A stretch of DNA of 64,000 bases from Streptomyces sp. WMMC940 (GTDB taxonomy: Bacteria > Actinomycetota > Actinomycetes > Streptomycetales > Streptomycetaceae). Each line of letters begins with the position of its first letter. The first letter of the stretch is position 1. Shown here piece after piece: positions 1-9,020 of this stretch. The position numbers were made by a program, and so were the translations under genes. Below the pieces are notes generated by a model, which saw nothing but the letters and a program-made list of their open reading frames with translations, ran no database searches and was not told the origin of the DNA. Location: contig NZ_JAPZBC010000001.1 of the NCBI RefSeq assembly GCF_027460265.1, positions 6,209,001 to 6,273,000 on the forward strand, given 5' to 3'.

Positions 1-281
1 CGCGCGTGGTGCAGTACGAGATCGACGCCCTGTCCGAGGAGCACCGGGCGGAGATCGTGGAGCTGCGCCGGCGCAGCGACGCGGTGGTGCGCGAGATCCT
101 GCGCGACGGCGTGGAGTCGGGCGAGTTCGACGTCCCCGACGTGCCCGGCACCACGCTGGCGGTGCTGTCGCTCTGCATCGACGTGGCGCGCTGGTTCAAC
201 GTCCGGGGGCGCAGGACGCCGGAGGAGGTCGGCGAGCTGTACGCGGACCTCGTCCTGCGCATGGTGTCCGCGCGCAGGTAG
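1..281 (+). CDS. TetR-family regulator, C-terminal part (cut by window edge)
   Basis: Only the last ~92 codons are present; the reading frame is open to the left edge, so the DNA-binding domain lies outside the window. The visible part is helical and includes LRRRSDAVVREILRDGVESGEF, a pattern common in the ligand-binding domain of TetR regulators of fatty-acid/acyl-CoA genes, followed by DVARWFNVRGRRTPEEV. The internal ATG at position 6 is unlikely to be the real start. The gene converges on the MaoC gene, and a TetR-like palindrome lies upstream of maoC at 913-928. Control of maoC by this regulator is inference. Family assignment is fairly safe; the ligand is unknown. Confidence 0.7.
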   Translation, partial: RVVQYEIDALSEEHRAEIVELRRRSDAVVREILRDGVESGEFDVPDVPGTTLAVLSLCIDVARWFNVRGRRTPEEVGELYADLVLRMVSARR

Positions 282-297
282 CGGCCCGGCCGCGGGG

Positions 298-320
298 CGG
301 GGCCCCTGCTGCGGGCCCCG
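298..320. terminator. Terminator between convergent TetR and MaoC genes
   Basis: CGGGGCCC and GGGCCCCG form an 8-bp stem around a 7-nt loop. It starts 17 bp after the TetR stop and lies downstream of the converging maoC, so it could serve both strands. There is no T-tract, as is usual in Streptomyces. Confidence 0.5.
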
Positions 321-415
321 GGCCCCGACAGCGTCGACGACGGCCTCGGCGGAGCGGAAGCGGCGGCCGGTCCGTGCCGGAGGGTCCGCCCGTGACGCGG
401 GAGAAGTCCCGTGAC

Positions 416-877
416 TCAGAAGAAGTAGCGGGACACCGACTCGGCGACGCACACCGGCTTGTCGCCGCCCTCGCGCTCCACGGTGACGACGGCGGTCACC
501 TGCACGCCGCCGCCCGCCTCCTCGACGCTCTTGAGGGCCGCGCTCGCCCGCAGCCGTGAGCCCACCGGGACGGGGGCAGGGAAACGGACCTTGTTGGTCC
601 CGTAGTTGATACCCATCCGCATGCCCTCGACCCGCATGATCTGCGGGACGAGGGCAGGGAGCAGCGAGAGCGTCAGATAGCCGTGCGCGATGGTCGTCCC
701 GAACGGCCCGGAGGCCGCGCGCCCGGGGTCCACGTGGATCCACTGGTGGTCGCCGGTGGCCTCGGCGAAGAGGTCGATCCGCTTCTGGTCGACCTCCAGC
801 CAGTCGCTGTGTCCCAGGTGCTCGCCGACCCCGGCGGCCAGTTCCTCGGCGGACGTGAAGATCCTCGGCTCGGTCAT
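416..877 (-). CDS. MaoC-like (R)-specific enoyl-CoA hydratase
   Basis: This 153-aa single hot-dog-fold protein probably hydrates trans-2-enoyl-CoA to (R)-3-hydroxyacyl-CoA in the cytoplasm. The hydratase-2 signature is visible at residues 38-50 (AEATGDHQWIHVD), with Asp43 and His48 as the expected catalytic pair, followed by AHGYLTLSLLP at 64-74. The ATG at 877 was chosen because the family alignment begins there and an AG-rich site (GAGAGG) lies upstream. A longer frame to 1024 would add a non-homologous leader. A perfect palindrome at 913-928 in the promoter region suggests TetR control. Substrate chain length cannot be read from the sequence. Confidence 0.85.
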   Translation of the reverse strand: MTEPRIFTSAEELAAGVGEHLGHSDWLEVDQKRIDLFAEATGDHQWIHVDPGRAASGPFGTTIAHGYLTLSLLPALVPQIMRVEGMRMGINYGTNKVRFPAPVPVGSRLRASAALKSVEEAGGGVQVTAVVTVEREGGDKPVCVAESVSRYFF

Positions 878-912
878 GTCCCTGCCTCTCTCACCCTTGT
901 CCCTGCGCGCAT

Positions 913-928
913 CTAAGCGACTGCTTAG
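913..928. promoter_or_regulatory. TetR-type palindromic operator upstream of maoC
   Basis: CTAAGC-GACT-GCTTAG is a perfect inverted repeat (6-bp arms, 4-bp spacer) 36 bp upstream of the maoC start. It shares the central GACT and the TTAGT outer half with the operator at 4591-4610. TetR regulators of acyl-CoA genes often bind sites of this form. Binding by the TetR at the left edge is inference. Confidence 0.55.
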
Positions 929-1093
929 TCTGGCCGGATCGGCGGCTGCTGTCAACGGACGGCCGTAGGGAGATCCCCCACCGCCGGTACCGGGCACGCC
1001 TCTGGCGAGGGTCGTCGGGCCCAACCCGGGAACTCCTCGGGCAACCCGAACGGTGCGCCACGCTCTCGCCGACCGCGCCCGCGGGACGTGCCG

Positions 1094-1807
1094 TCAGCCG
1101 GCCTCGGACGTCCTTTCCCGTGGCACCAGGGCGAAGCTCAGCGCGATCGCCACCACCAGCACCGCCGTGACCAGCAGGACCACGGCCGCGCTGAGCCGGC
1201 CGTCGTGCAGCAGCCACGCACCGGACAGACCGCCGGCGAACATGGCCGCCACCGAGGCGGCCCGCCGGACCTGGTTGCCCGCGCCGGACGCGATACGGGC
1301 GTCCACCGCGAGCGGGGAACCCCCGATCAGCGCCGTGAACGCCCGGGTCGTGACCGTCGTCGGCATGCCCGGTACCCCCACGCGGAGCGTGGAGACGTTT
1401 CTGATCCCCATGGCCAGGCCCACCAGCCCGGTCACCATGTGGTGCCGCCCGGCGGGCGACTCGCCGTGCCGCTCGACACCCCACGCCACCGCGGCGGCGA
1501 CCGCCAGCACCAGGCCCTCGGCGAGGAGCGCCTCCCGGAACCACCGGCGGCCCCGTACCTGCGACCGCGACTCGAAACGCGCGGCGAGCAGGGCCCCCAC
1601 GGTGAACCCCGCCAGCGAGGCCAGACACGGAGTGGTGGACAGTCCGGCCACTCCGGCCAGCGCGAACGACAGCAGCAGCATGGTGCCGGTCTGGACGGCG
1701 GTGAACACCGGCCCCAGCACGAGGAAGCTGACCGCCTCGACCATCCCCGTCGTCAGCGTCAGCGCCACCATCGTCCAGGTCAGGAAGGGACCGTGTTTCA
1801 CCTGCAC
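1094..1807 (-). CDS. YoaK-family (DUF1275) membrane protein
   Basis: This 237-aa protein has about six hydrophobic segments. The N-terminus (WTMVALTLTTGMVEAVSFLVLGPVF) and the AVQTGTMLLL motif match the DUF1275/YoaK family of inner-membrane proteins, whose transported substrate is not established. A conserved MGIRNVSTLRVGVPGMPTTVTT stretch lies in the second half, where the family has a similar N-x8-P-x2-TT pattern. It is a single gene with no evident operon partner. The family assignment is sound; no function should be inferred. Confidence 0.75.
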   Translation of the reverse strand: MQVKHGPFLTWTMVALTLTTGMVEAVSFLVLGPVFTAVQTGTMLLLSFALAGVAGLSTTPCLASLAGFTVGALLAARFESRSQVRGRRWFREALLAEGLVLAVAAAVAWGVERHGESPAGRHHMVTGLVGLAMGIRNVSTLRVGVPGMPTTVTTRAFTALIGGSPLAVDARIASGAGNQVRRAASVAAMFAGGLSGAWLLHDGRLSAAVVLLVTAVLVVAIALSFALVPRERTSEAG

Positions 1808-1969
1808 CCGCCGAGTCTCCGCCCGCCCCGCTCAGGCCGGGACCCATTGCGCCGACCGTGGGCCCGGGCCCACGGTCGGTCAGGGGGCGTACGGCGGTCC
1901 GTACCCCGTGACGGGCCACCGTGCGCCGGACGGCCGGTCAGGGGACGTCCGGCTCGCCTGGTCCTCGCG

Positions 1970-2581
1970 CTACGCCACCGACGCCAGCTGCCTGCCGGGT
2001 GCCTCCTTGGCGGCCCTCAGTGCCTCGTGCGTCAGCACGGGCTGGGGCACCACGATCCCGCAGCCCGAGCACACCGGGCCGAACCAGGGCTCGTGGTCCA
2101 GGTCGTGCCGCCAGACGATCCGGTGTTCCGCGCACACCGGGCAGACAGCCGAGGGGGTCGCCTCCAGCGCGGTGATCAACCGGCGCAGCACATCGGCGAG
2201 CGGATCCGTCGGGTGCACCCGGGGGTCGTCGCACCGGGCGATGCCGTTGCCGCCCCAGGTGCGCCGGTGCCAGTCGTCGAAGGACCCCGGCCGCCGCAGA
2301 CCGTCGTGCTTCTCGCGCCTGCGCCGAGCCGCGAAGTCCCTTTCGTACGCGAGCCATACGGTCCGCGCCTCCTCCAGTTCGTCGAGCGCGGCCACCAGCC
2401 GCGCCGGATCGGGATCCCTGTCGTCGGGCTCGATCCCGTGCCTGGAACACAGGTGGTCCCAGGTCGCCCGGTGCCCGTAAGGGGCGAACCTCTCCAGGCA
2501 CTTGCGCAGTGAGTGGCGCCTCAGCGCCAGATCGCACCGCGGGTCGCGCACCTGTCTCGCAAGACTCCGGAATCCGGCCAT
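1970..2581 (-). CDS. Orphan zinc-ribbon protein
   Basis: I do not recognise this 203-aa protein. The start at 2581 is well supported by GGAGGTG 8-9 nt upstream. The N-terminal half is charged and helical (RDFAARRRREKHDG). The C-terminal half carries CPVC (147-150) and CSGC (171-174), two knuckles that would bind one zinc ion, with His/Asp/Trp-rich sequence between them. It could be a nucleic-acid-binding or protein-interaction zinc ribbon, but nothing here indicates a partner. It is transcribed away from the NamZ gene, with a ~650-bp non-coding stretch upstream. Confidence 0.7.
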   Translation of the reverse strand: MAGFRSLARQVRDPRCDLALRRHSLRKCLERFAPYGHRATWDHLCSRHGIEPDDRDPDPARLVAALDELEEARTVWLAYERDFAARRRREKHDGLRRPGSFDDWHRRTWGGNGIARCDDPRVHPTDPLADVLRRLITALEATPSAVCPVCAEHRIVWRHDLDHEPWFGPVCSGCGIVVPQPVLTHEALRAAKEAPGRQLASVA

Positions 2582-3147
2582 CGCACTGCCACCTCCGTCG
2601 CTCGAACACCGTCGCTGGTACTTCCGCGTCAAGGAATGGACGTACGAGTACCCCGTCCGGCTCCCTCGAACATCCGTACAGCCGGATATGTGCGGCGATT
2701 CGGAAAGACCGGCGTACCGGCGGAGCGAACCGGCCGTGGTGATCCGGGGGGAGACGGACGACCATGTCACAGCCGCCGGCGGGTCGCCGCGGGAGGTGCC
2801 GGATCCCTCCCTCTGCCGGGCGTTCGCGACGGACGGCGTCGGGCGGCGCGCTCCTCCGCCGGCGCCGGCCCGCGGAGCCGCAGAGGGAGCGCGGGTCCAG
2901 GTGGTGGTCGTACGGGGCCACCCGGTCCGGGGTGCCCCGTGCGCGCATGTCGGCCGGGACCCGAGCGCGAACGTCCGCACCGGTCGGCCCCGTTCACCGG
3001 GCTCGTGGGTGTCGGGGGAACCCCGTCCGAAGGTCGTTCCGACGCTCACGCGGTCATCGCCCGCGGCGTCCCTCACGAAGGCGCCCTGAAGTCGTGGGTA
3101 CTGACCGGGTTTGGCCGATTCGTGACCCACGTGCGTCGGCACGCGGA
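2582..3147. other. Non-coding stretch
   Basis: Part of a ~650-bp gap between the zinc-ribbon gene and the NamZ-like gene. Open frames exist on both strands, but they are Arg/Pro-rich, lack ribosome sites and do not show the expected codon bias. Apart from the ribosome site at 2590-2595 and the two hairpins just to the right, nothing specific was seen. Confidence 0.5.
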
Positions 3148-3191
3148 CGACTCCCCGATCCCGGGGAGTCGGCGGGCCCGCGGGGCCCGCC
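3148..3191 (-). terminator. Double-hairpin terminator of the NamZ-like gene
   Basis: Two adjoining stem-loops: GGCGGGCCC-gcg-GGGCCCGCC (3171-3191) and a 10-bp stem CGACTCCCCG/CGGGGAGTCG (3148-3171). Both lie downstream of the gene ending at 3232 on the minus strand. Confidence 0.65.
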
Positions 3192-3231
3192 GTCCCGACG
3201 AGTCCCCGGTCCGGACCGGGGGCGACCCGCC

Positions 3232-4482
3232 TCACCGGTACAGCAGGTACTCCCGCCGCACCGCGCGGAACGCGGCCAGTTCCCGCTGCCACGCCCCGAC
3301 GACCTCGTCCGTCCCGGCGCCCGCGTCGATCATCGTGCGCACCCGTGCGGAACCGGTGAGCTTGTCGATCCAGTTGTCGGGCCGCCAGGCGAAGCCGCTC
3401 CAGCTGCGCTTCGCCGTCACCAGCAGTCCGATGCCGGTGCGGACGGGGTCGAACGCCTCGCGGTCGTGCACATGGAGCTGCACCCCGCCCACCGTCTTGC
3501 CCTGGAACTTGGAGAAGGTCGGTGCGAAGTAGGCCTCGCGGAAGCGCACGCCGGGCAGGTCGAGCGCGTTCGCCGCCTCCGCCCACGCACGGTCGACGCC
3601 CTCCGCGCCGAGCAGTTCGAAGGGGCGTGTGGTCCCTCGCCCCTCCGACAGGTTGGTGCCCTCGAAGAGGCAGGTGCCGGAGTAGACGAGCGCGGTCTCC
3701 GGTGTCGGCATGTTGGGGCTCGGCGGCACCCAGGGCAGCCCCGTCGCGTCGTGGAAGTCCTCCCGCCGCCAACCCGACATCCGCACCACGTCCAGCTCTG
3801 CCGGCGTGGTCAGGAACTCGCCGTTGAACAGCCGGGCCAGTTCGGCGACGGTCATGCCGTGCGCCTGGGCGATCGGCTCACGGCCGACGAAGGTCGCGAA
3901 CGCCTTGTCCAGGACCGGGCCGAGGGCCGCGCGCCCGGTCACCGGATTGGGCCGGTCCAGCACGACGAACCGCTTCCCGGCCAGGACCGCCGCCACCATG
4001 CAGTCGTACAGCGTCCAGATGTACGTGTAGAAGCGGGCCCCGGCGTCCTGGATGTCGAACACGACCGTGTCCACGCCGGACGCGGTGAAGATGTCGGCGA
4101 GCGGCTGCCCGCTCTTGAGGTACGTGTCGTAGACCGGGAGTCCGGTCGCGGGGTCGTCGTGGCGGCCCTCGGAGCCGCCGGCCTGGGCGGTGCCGCGGAA
4201 GCCGTGCTCCGGCCCGAAGACGGCGGTCAGGTCCACCCGGTCGTCCGCGTGCATCACGTCGACGACATGACGGGTGTCGCGGGTGATCCCGGTGGGATTG
4301 GTGACGACGCCGACCCGCTCGCCGGACAGCATTCGGTAGCCGTCGGCGGCGAGCCGTTCGAAGCCGGTGCGCACCCGGCTCCGCCCGCCGTGCGCCGACG
4401 CGGGCGAGGCGGTGGAGGCGGTCGCGGCGAGGGCGCCGGCGGCGCCTCCCGCGACCAGCAGACCCCGTCTGGACAGGCTCAT
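3232..4482 (-). CDS. Tat-exported NamZ/YbbC-type exo-N-acetylmuramidase (DUF1343)
   Basis: A 416-aa secreted protein. It begins with a twin-arginine signal (MSLSRRGLLVAGGAAG, cleavage probably after ASAHG-like sequence near residue 31). The mature part shows DUF1343 hallmarks: GVVTNPTGITRD, FGPEHGFRGTAQAG, VFDIQDAGARFYTYIWTL, LDRPNP and FEGTNLSEGRGTTRPFE. The Bacillus member YbbC is NamZ, an exo-beta-N-acetylmuramidase that releases MurNAc from peptidoglycan ends. The start at 4482 is supported by GGAGGT 6 nt upstream. It probably works in wall turnover. It has no obvious functional link to its neighbours. Family certain, exact substrate inferred. Confidence 0.88.
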   Translation of the reverse strand: MSLSRRGLLVAGGAAGALAATASTASPASAHGGRSRVRTGFERLAADGYRMLSGERVGVVTNPTGITRDTRHVVDVMHADDRVDLTAVFGPEHGFRGTAQAGGSEGRHDDPATGLPVYDTYLKSGQPLADIFTASGVDTVVFDIQDAGARFYTYIWTLYDCMVAAVLAGKRFVVLDRPNPVTGRAALGPVLDKAFATFVGREPIAQAHGMTVAELARLFNGEFLTTPAELDVVRMSGWRREDFHDATGLPWVPPSPNMPTPETALVYSGTCLFEGTNLSEGRGTTRPFELLGAEGVDRAWAEAANALDLPGVRFREAYFAPTFSKFQGKTVGGVQLHVHDREAFDPVRTGIGLLVTAKRSWSGFAWRPDNWIDKLTGSARVRTMIDAGAGTDEVVGAWQRELAAFRAVRREYLLYR

Positions 4483-4590
4483 CGCACTACCTCCGTGATA
4501 GCTACAACTGTCATGGTCATGCACGCTAGCGCGAGGCCCGGCCGCGGGGAACGCTCCCGGCGCGATGTTCGCCACGGCCTCTTTCGCGCG

Positions 4591-4610
4591 GACATACCGA
4601 CTGGTTAGTC
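4591..4610. promoter_or_regulatory. Operator of the SDR/ligase/TetR operon
   Basis: GACATACCGACTGGTTAGTC lies 39 bp upstream of the SDR start. It has an ACC-GACT-GGT core and imperfectly symmetric flanks. The sequence matches the minus-strand site at 10087-10106 at 18 of 20 positions, so one regulator, most likely the TetR at 7126-7728, probably binds both. Confidence 0.7.
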
Positions 4611-4648
4611 TGCCGTCCAGAGCGAGCCGCGACGGAGAGGCAGGTCCG

Positions 4649-5413
4649 ATGAGTACGGTGCAGGGTGCGAACGTGGTGGTCACCGGCGCGGGCGGCGGCA
4701 TCGGCGCCGCGCTCGCCCGCCGATTCGCGGCGGAGGGCGCACGCGTCGTCGTCAGCGACATCGACCCCGGCAGGACCAAGGCCGTCGCGGACGAGATCGG
4801 CGCCCTCGCCGTCCCCGGTGACGCCTCCGCCGTCGTCGAGGAGGCCAGGGAAGCGCTCGGCGGCACCGTCGACGTCTACTGCGCCAACGCCGGACTCGCC
4901 TCGCCCGGCGACGCCCTCGCCGACGAGGACGTCTGGGCCTCCGCCTGGGACGTGAACGTGATGGCACACGTCCGCGCCGTGCGCGCCCTGCTCCCCGGTT
5001 GGCTGGAGCGCGGCAGCGGCAGGTTCGTCTCCACCGTGTCCGCCGCCGGACTCCTCACGATGATCGGCGCCGCCCCGTACAGCGTCACCAAGCACGGCGC
5101 ACTCGCCTACGCCGAATGGCTGTCGCTGACGTACCGCCACCGCGGCCTGAAGGTGCACGCGATATGCCCGCAGGGGGTCCGCACGGACATGCTCACCGCG
5201 GCGGGTTCGGCGGGCGAACTCGTCCTCGCCCCCAGCGCCATCGAGCCCGAGGACGTCGCCGACGCCCTGTTCGAGGGCATCGAGACGGACCGCTTCCTCA
5301 TCCTGCCGCACCCCGAGGTCGCCGGGTACCACCAGGCCCGCGCGGGCGACCCCGAGCGCTGGCTGGGAACCATGAACCACATCCAGCAGAAGTGGGAGGG
5401 CACGGCCCGGTGA
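4649..5413 (+). CDS. Short-chain dehydrogenase/reductase
   Basis: A 254-aa classical SDR. It has the nucleotide-binding TGAGGGIG (12-19), NAG (80-82), catalytic Ser131, Tyr144 and Lys148 (YSVTK). Asp37 after the second strand suggests NAD(H) rather than NADP(H). It is the first gene of a three-gene operon; its stop overlaps the ligase start (GTGA). With the ligase and the convergent kinase/dehydrogenase pair it corresponds to LvaD of the Pseudomonas levulinate pathway, which reduces a 4-ketoacyl-CoA. That role is inference. The start at 4649 has GAGAGG nine bases upstream and removes a non-homologous leader. Confidence 0.85.
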   Translation: MSTVQGANVVVTGAGGGIGAALARRFAAEGARVVVSDIDPGRTKAVADEIGALAVPGDASAVVEEAREALGGTVDVYCANAGLASPGDALADEDVWASAWDVNVMAHVRAVRALLPGWLERGSGRFVSTVSAAGLLTMIGAAPYSVTKHGALAYAEWLSLTYRHRGLKVHAICPQGVRTDMLTAAGSAGELVLAPSAIEPEDVADALFEGIETDRFLILPHPEVAGYHQARAGDPERWLGTMNHIQQKWEGTAR

Positions 5414-7065
5414 CCGCCTCCCTCTACGCGGCCCGGCCCTGGCTCGCCCAGCTGACCGACGCCCAGCGCGCCCCCGTGCACCCGCCCGCGAGCGTCGTGC
5501 ACTCCTTCCGCGCCGCGGTCGGACGCGCCCCGGACCGTACGGCCCTCGCCTACTTCGACGGACGCCTCAGCTACCGCGAGACCGACGCACTCTCCGACTC
5601 CGTCGCCGGCCGTCTCGCCGCCCGCGGAGTGGCCTCCGGTGACCGCGTCGCGCTGATGCTCCAGAACACGCCCCAGTTCGTCCTCGCCCTGCTCGGCGCG
5701 TGGAAGGCCGGCGCGACGGTGGTCCCGCTGAACCCCATGTACAAGTCGGCCGAGGTCACCCATGTCCTCGAGGACTCGGGCGCGACCGTGCTGATCTGCT
5801 CCGACCGCGCCTGGGAGACGCATCTGCGCGACACCGCCGCGGCCACCCCCGTCCGGTTCGCCGTCACCGCCTGCGAGCTGGACCTCCAGACCCGCAACGA
5901 CAGCCGGGTCCTCGGCTTCGAGCGGCTGCCGGAACCAGGCGACACCGACGACCTCCTCACCGTCGCCCGCGCCGGGCTCGCCGCGCCCGGGGGCCGGGAC
6001 CCGGCCGCCACGGACGTGGCCCTGATCAGCTACACCTCCGGCACCAGCGGCAGGCCCAAGGGCGCCATGAACCTCCACGGCGGCATCACCTTCAACGCCG
6101 AACGCCAGCGCACCGGCCATCCCGTCCCGGAAGGCGCCTGCTACTTCGCCCTCGCGCCGCTCTTCCACATCACGGGCATGGTGTGCGAACTGGCGGCCTG
6201 TGTGGCCAACGCCGGCACCCTCGCGCTCGCCTACCGCTTCGAGCCGGGCGTCGTACTCGACGCCTTCCTCGAGCACCGGCCCGCCTACACCGTCGGCCCC
6301 TCCACCGCCTTCATGGCCCTGGCCGCCCATCCCGGCGCCGTCCCCGACCACTTCGCGTCCTTCGCCGTCGTCTCCTCCGGCGGCGCGCCCTTACCGCCCG
6401 CCCTGGTGGAGAAGTTCCGCGCGGGCTTCGGGCCCTACATCCGCAACGGCTACGGGCTCACCGAGTGCACGGCGCCCTGCGCCTCGGTGCCCCCCGAGAA
6501 GGAGGCGCCGGTCGACCCGGCGTCCGGGACCCTCTCCGTCGGCCTCCCCGGTCCCGACACCGTCGTACGGATCCTCGACGACAACGGTGACGAGGTCCCG
6601 TTCGGCGAGCACGGCGAGATCGCCGTCCGCGGACCGCAGGTCGTGCCCGGCTACTGGCGGCTGCCCGAGGCCACCGCCGCCGGTTTCCCCGACGGCGAGC
6701 TGCGCACCGGGGACATCGGCTTCATGGACGCGGACGGCTGGCTCTACGTGGTCGACCGCAAGAAGGACATGATCAACGCCTCGGGCTTCAAGGTCTGGCC
6801 GCGTGAGGTCGAGGACGTCCTCCACACCCACCCGGCCGTCCGGGAGGCGGCCGTCGTCGGCGTGCCGCACGCCTACCGTGGCGAGACCGTCAAGGCGTAC
6901 GTCAGCCTCCTGCCCGGTACGGTCGTCGGCCCCGACGAACTCGCCGGATACTGCGCCGACCGCCTCGCCGCGTACAAGTACCCGCGGCAGGTGGAGATCC
7001 TGGACGAGCTCCCGAAGACGACTAGTGGGAAGATCCTCAGGCGGGAACTGCGAGCCCGCACATGA
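5410..7065 (+). CDS. Acyl-CoA ligase (AMP-forming, FadD-like)
   Basis: A 551-aa ANL-superfamily enzyme that activates a carboxylic acid to its CoA thioester via an acyl-adenylate. Motifs in order: YTSGTSGRPKG (~208-218), GYGLTE (~347), RTGDIGFMDADGWLYVVDRKKD (~430-451) and the C-terminal catalytic Lys in TTSGKILRREL (~539). The GTG start overlaps the SDR stop by four bases, so the two genes are translationally coupled. It would be the entry step of the pathway built from this operon and the convergent one (LvaE-like). The acid cannot be deduced: a fatty, aromatic or 4-oxo/hydroxy acid are all possible. Confidence 0.88.
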   Translation: MTASLYAARPWLAQLTDAQRAPVHPPASVVHSFRAAVGRAPDRTALAYFDGRLSYRETDALSDSVAGRLAARGVASGDRVALMLQNTPQFVLALLGAWKAGATVVPLNPMYKSAEVTHVLEDSGATVLICSDRAWETHLRDTAAATPVRFAVTACELDLQTRNDSRVLGFERLPEPGDTDDLLTVARAGLAAPGGRDPAATDVALISYTSGTSGRPKGAMNLHGGITFNAERQRTGHPVPEGACYFALAPLFHITGMVCELAACVANAGTLALAYRFEPGVVLDAFLEHRPAYTVGPSTAFMALAAHPGAVPDHFASFAVVSSGGAPLPPALVEKFRAGFGPYIRNGYGLTECTAPCASVPPEKEAPVDPASGTLSVGLPGPDTVVRILDDNGDEVPFGEHGEIAVRGPQVVPGYWRLPEATAAGFPDGELRTGDIGFMDADGWLYVVDRKKDMINASGFKVWPREVEDVLHTHPAVREAAVVGVPHAYRGETVKAYVSLLPGTVVGPDELAGYCADRLAAYKYPRQVEILDELPKTTSGKILRRELRART

Positions 7066-7125
7066 GACACCGCCGCGCCCCCGCCACGAGGGGCGGCGGC
7101 GCACGGCGACCGAGCGGAAAGGCGG

Positions 7126-7728
7126 GTGGCGGCAATGGCCAGGACGACGGACGGGAGCGGCACCCCCGTCCCCCAGAGGCTACTGGCCGCCGCCACCCGG
7201 CTCTTCGCAGAGCAGGGCTACGACCGCACCTCGGTCCAGGAGATCGTCGAGGCGGCGGGCGTCACCAAAGGCGCCCTCTACCACTACTTCGGCTCCAAGG
7301 AGGACCTGCTCCAGGAGGTCTACTCCCGGGTCCTCAGGCTCCAGCAGGAGCGCCTGGACGCGTTCGCGGAGGCTGACGCACCCGTCGACGAGCGGCTGCG
7401 GTCGGCAGCCGCCGATGTCGTCGTCACCACCATCGAGAACCTCGACGACGCCTCGATCTTCTTCCGTTCGATGCACCACCTCAGCCCGGAGAAGAACAAG
7501 CAGGTCCGCGCCGAGCGCCGGCGCTACCACGAGCGGTTCCGCGCGCTCATCGAGGAGGGGCAGGAGAGCGGGGTGTTCTCCGACGCGACCCCCGCCGACC
7601 TGGTGGTGGACTACCACTTCGGCTCCGTGCACCATCTGTCCACCTGGTACCGCCCCGACGGCCCGCTCAGCCCGCAGCAGGTCGCCGACCAGCTCGCCGA
7701 CCTGCTGCTCAGGGCACTGCGTCCCTGA
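7126..7728 (+). CDS. TetR-family regulator of the acyl-CoA operons
   Basis: About 200 aa. The N-terminal helix-turn-helix reads RLFAEQGYDRTSVQEIVEAAGVTKGALYHYFGSKEDLL, a textbook TetR domain, followed by a helical ligand-binding domain. It is third in the operon after the acyl-CoA ligase (60-bp gap) and faces the ACAD gene tail to tail. The likely ligand is an acyl-CoA, and the likely sites are the paired 20-bp operators at 4591-4610 and 10087-10106. The start is ambiguous: GTG at 7126, or ATG at 7135, which has GGCGGG at better spacing. Confidence 0.85.
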   Translation: MAAMARTTDGSGTPVPQRLLAAATRLFAEQGYDRTSVQEIVEAAGVTKGALYHYFGSKEDLLQEVYSRVLRLQQERLDAFAEADAPVDERLRSAAADVVVTTIENLDDASIFFRSMHHLSPEKNKQVRAERRRYHERFRALIEEGQESGVFSDATPADLVVDYHFGSVHHLSTWYRPDGPLSPQQVADQLADLLLRALRP

Positions 7729-7758
7729 CACCCCCGCGGGTGCGGTCCGCGCGGCGGC

Positions 7759-7778
7759 CGGAGGGCCGGAGCCCTCCG
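7759..7778. terminator. Bidirectional terminator between convergent acyl-CoA operons
   Basis: CGGAGGG and CCCTCCG form a stem around ccggag, flanked by further partly pairing GGCGG/CCGCC sequence. It sits in the 71-bp gap between the TetR stop and the ACAD stop, so it can serve both strands. Confidence 0.6.
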
Positions 7779-7799
7779 CCCGCCGCCGGAGGCACGCCG

Positions 7800-9014
<1,215 letters not shown>

Positions 9015-9020
9015 GGGTGG

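Noticed and set aside
2764..4608. Long plus-strand open frame (614 codons) opposite the NamZ-like gene
   Set aside because: Antisense shadow produced by GC-rich codon bias; the minus strand holds a clear Tat-signal and DUF1343 protein.
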